64,000 bases of DNA from JAYFQE01 sp034927345 (GTDB lineage Bacteria; Bacillota; Clostridia; Saccharofermentanales; UBA5734): NCBI GenBank assembly GCA_034927345.1, contig JAYFQE010000020.1:1-64000 (forward strand), given 5' to 3'. The translations under genes were made by a program, and so were the position numbers. Below the pieces are notes generated by a model that worked only from the letters and a program-made list of their open reading frames with translations, did no database searches and was not told the origin of the DNA. Shown piece after piece: positions 63,617-64,000 of this stretch (its first letter is position 1; each line of letters begins with the position of its first letter).

Positions 63617-64000
63617 GAAAGCTCCTCCAATAATTCTATCAGGCAAAGTAGAACGGTGCTCTGATCTTTGGCGGCTCACTTCGTTTCGATTGTTATGTTT
63701 GGTGGTTCACCGGGTTTGAATCGCAAACAAAACCAACGGACCGAGCGGCCGTTTTTCATGACAGATGCTGCGAAATGATTCCCGGAAAGCGACTAGATTT
63801 TGAGGGGATTGCCGGGAAGGAATTCACGGGCCGCGTTCATGAAAAATCCTGTGCTCTTAAAAGCTGCCGTACCTCGTACTGCCAAATCCTTACGTTGTTT
63901 CATCCTCGCGACCTCCTTCCAAAATGGCCTGACCGGCCCTCGATAAAGCGCCTGCAAAGCGACGCTTATATATCTTAGCGCATTTGCAGCGGTTGGGCAA
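63617..64000. other. Right-edge region upstream of the exporter operon
   Basis: 384 bases with no long gene. They hold the exporter leader, GC/AT-mixed sequence and one short minus-strand open frame at 63793-63903 with a strong ribosome binding site. I found no clear promoter pair for the exporter genes here. Confidence 0.4.
63793..63903 (-). CDS. Possible 36-residue small protein
   Basis: On the minus strand AAGGAGG is followed, eight bases later, by ATG and 36 codons ending in TAG. The product begins MKQRKDLAVRGTAAFKSTGF, is basic and Phe-rich at its centre, and has no Cys. The ribosome binding site is among the best in the window, which is the main reason to list it. No family is recognised. 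It lies 176 bases upstream of the exporter operon on the same strand and could be a leader peptide or the end of an operon outside the window. Confidence 0.35.
   Translation of the reverse strand: MKQRKDLAVRGTAAFKSTGFFMNAAREFLPGNPLKI

Noticed and set aside
63775..63978. Plus-strand open frame of 67 codons at the right edge
   Set aside because: It is antisense to the short frame with the strong ribosome binding site and has no initiation signal of its own.
1..64000. Dense GCCGGC/CCGGCC words as a possible repeat family
   Set aside because: They occur inside coding sequence throughout and follow from codon use in a GC-rich genome. I saw no regular spacing or longer shared unit.

Overview
The window looks like a chromosomal segment of a Gram-positive, clostridia-like member of the Bacillota (Firmicutes), probably an uncultured carbohydrate user. 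The pointers are NiaR/NiaX niacin control, a CsoR copper repressor, a YtxH/DUF948 pair, LplB/YtcP-type sugar importers, YesM/YesN-type sensors and lipoproteins with Thr/Ala/Gly-rich linkers. Shine-Dalgarno sites are strong, TTG and GTG starts are common, and GC content is moderate to high. This taxonomic reading is inference. I saw no rRNA, tRNA, CRISPR array, insertion sequence or phage module.

Layout. 1-1.3 kb: a broken DUF4143-type ATPase. 1.4-8.7 kb: a zinc-ribbon/cysteine-peptidase/PKD surface protein, PPK2, a polysaccharide deacetylase, a 2-hydroxyacid dehydrogenase and a GGDEF/EAL protein. 8.8-12.8 kb (minus): a niacin transporter S component and its repressor NiaR, downstream of a gluconokinase and a LarA-type nickel epimerase. 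13-15.9 kb: a copper operon in which the ATPase carries a CopZ-like C-terminal domain with its own ribosome binding site, followed by csoR. 15.9-24.2 kb: housekeeping and stress genes, including an M20 peptidase, the DUF948/YtxH pair, a sugar isomerase, a zinc-ribbon AIM24 protein, an FAD enzyme, a GntR/DUF1648 pair and tcdA. 24.3-27.3 kb (minus): an oxidoreductase-amidohydrolase-oxidoreductase operon closed by a clear terminator. 27.4-29.6 kb: an ATP-grasp ligase and a cell-wall amidase.

30-45.2 kb holds two sugar-import loci with no ATPase gene of their own. The first has two permeases, a lipoprotein and a membrane-bound AraC regulator. The second (minus) runs permease-permease-histidine kinase-response regulator-lipoprotein-GH31 alpha-xylosidase/alpha-glucosidase. 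Both binding-protein genes are followed by a long stem-loop without a U-tract, probably a device for differential expression.

45.3-48.1 kb has envelope glycan genes. 48.2-54.2 kb is a single 2010-residue protein: transglutaminase-like domain, DUF4011, SF1 helicase, Vsr-like nuclease fold and C-terminal DUF3320-like region. 54.3-57.5 kb has nanE followed by a SecA paralogue. 57.5-58.9 kb is a GH38 alpha-mannosidase remnant lacking its catalytic half. 58.9-63.6 kb (minus) is a heterodimeric ABC exporter plus an N-acetylglucosamine-kinase-like gene.

The items most worth following are the giant helicase with an apparently degraded nuclease site, the nested CopZ start, the LarA-like protein beside gluconokinase, and the SecA paralogue beside nanE.
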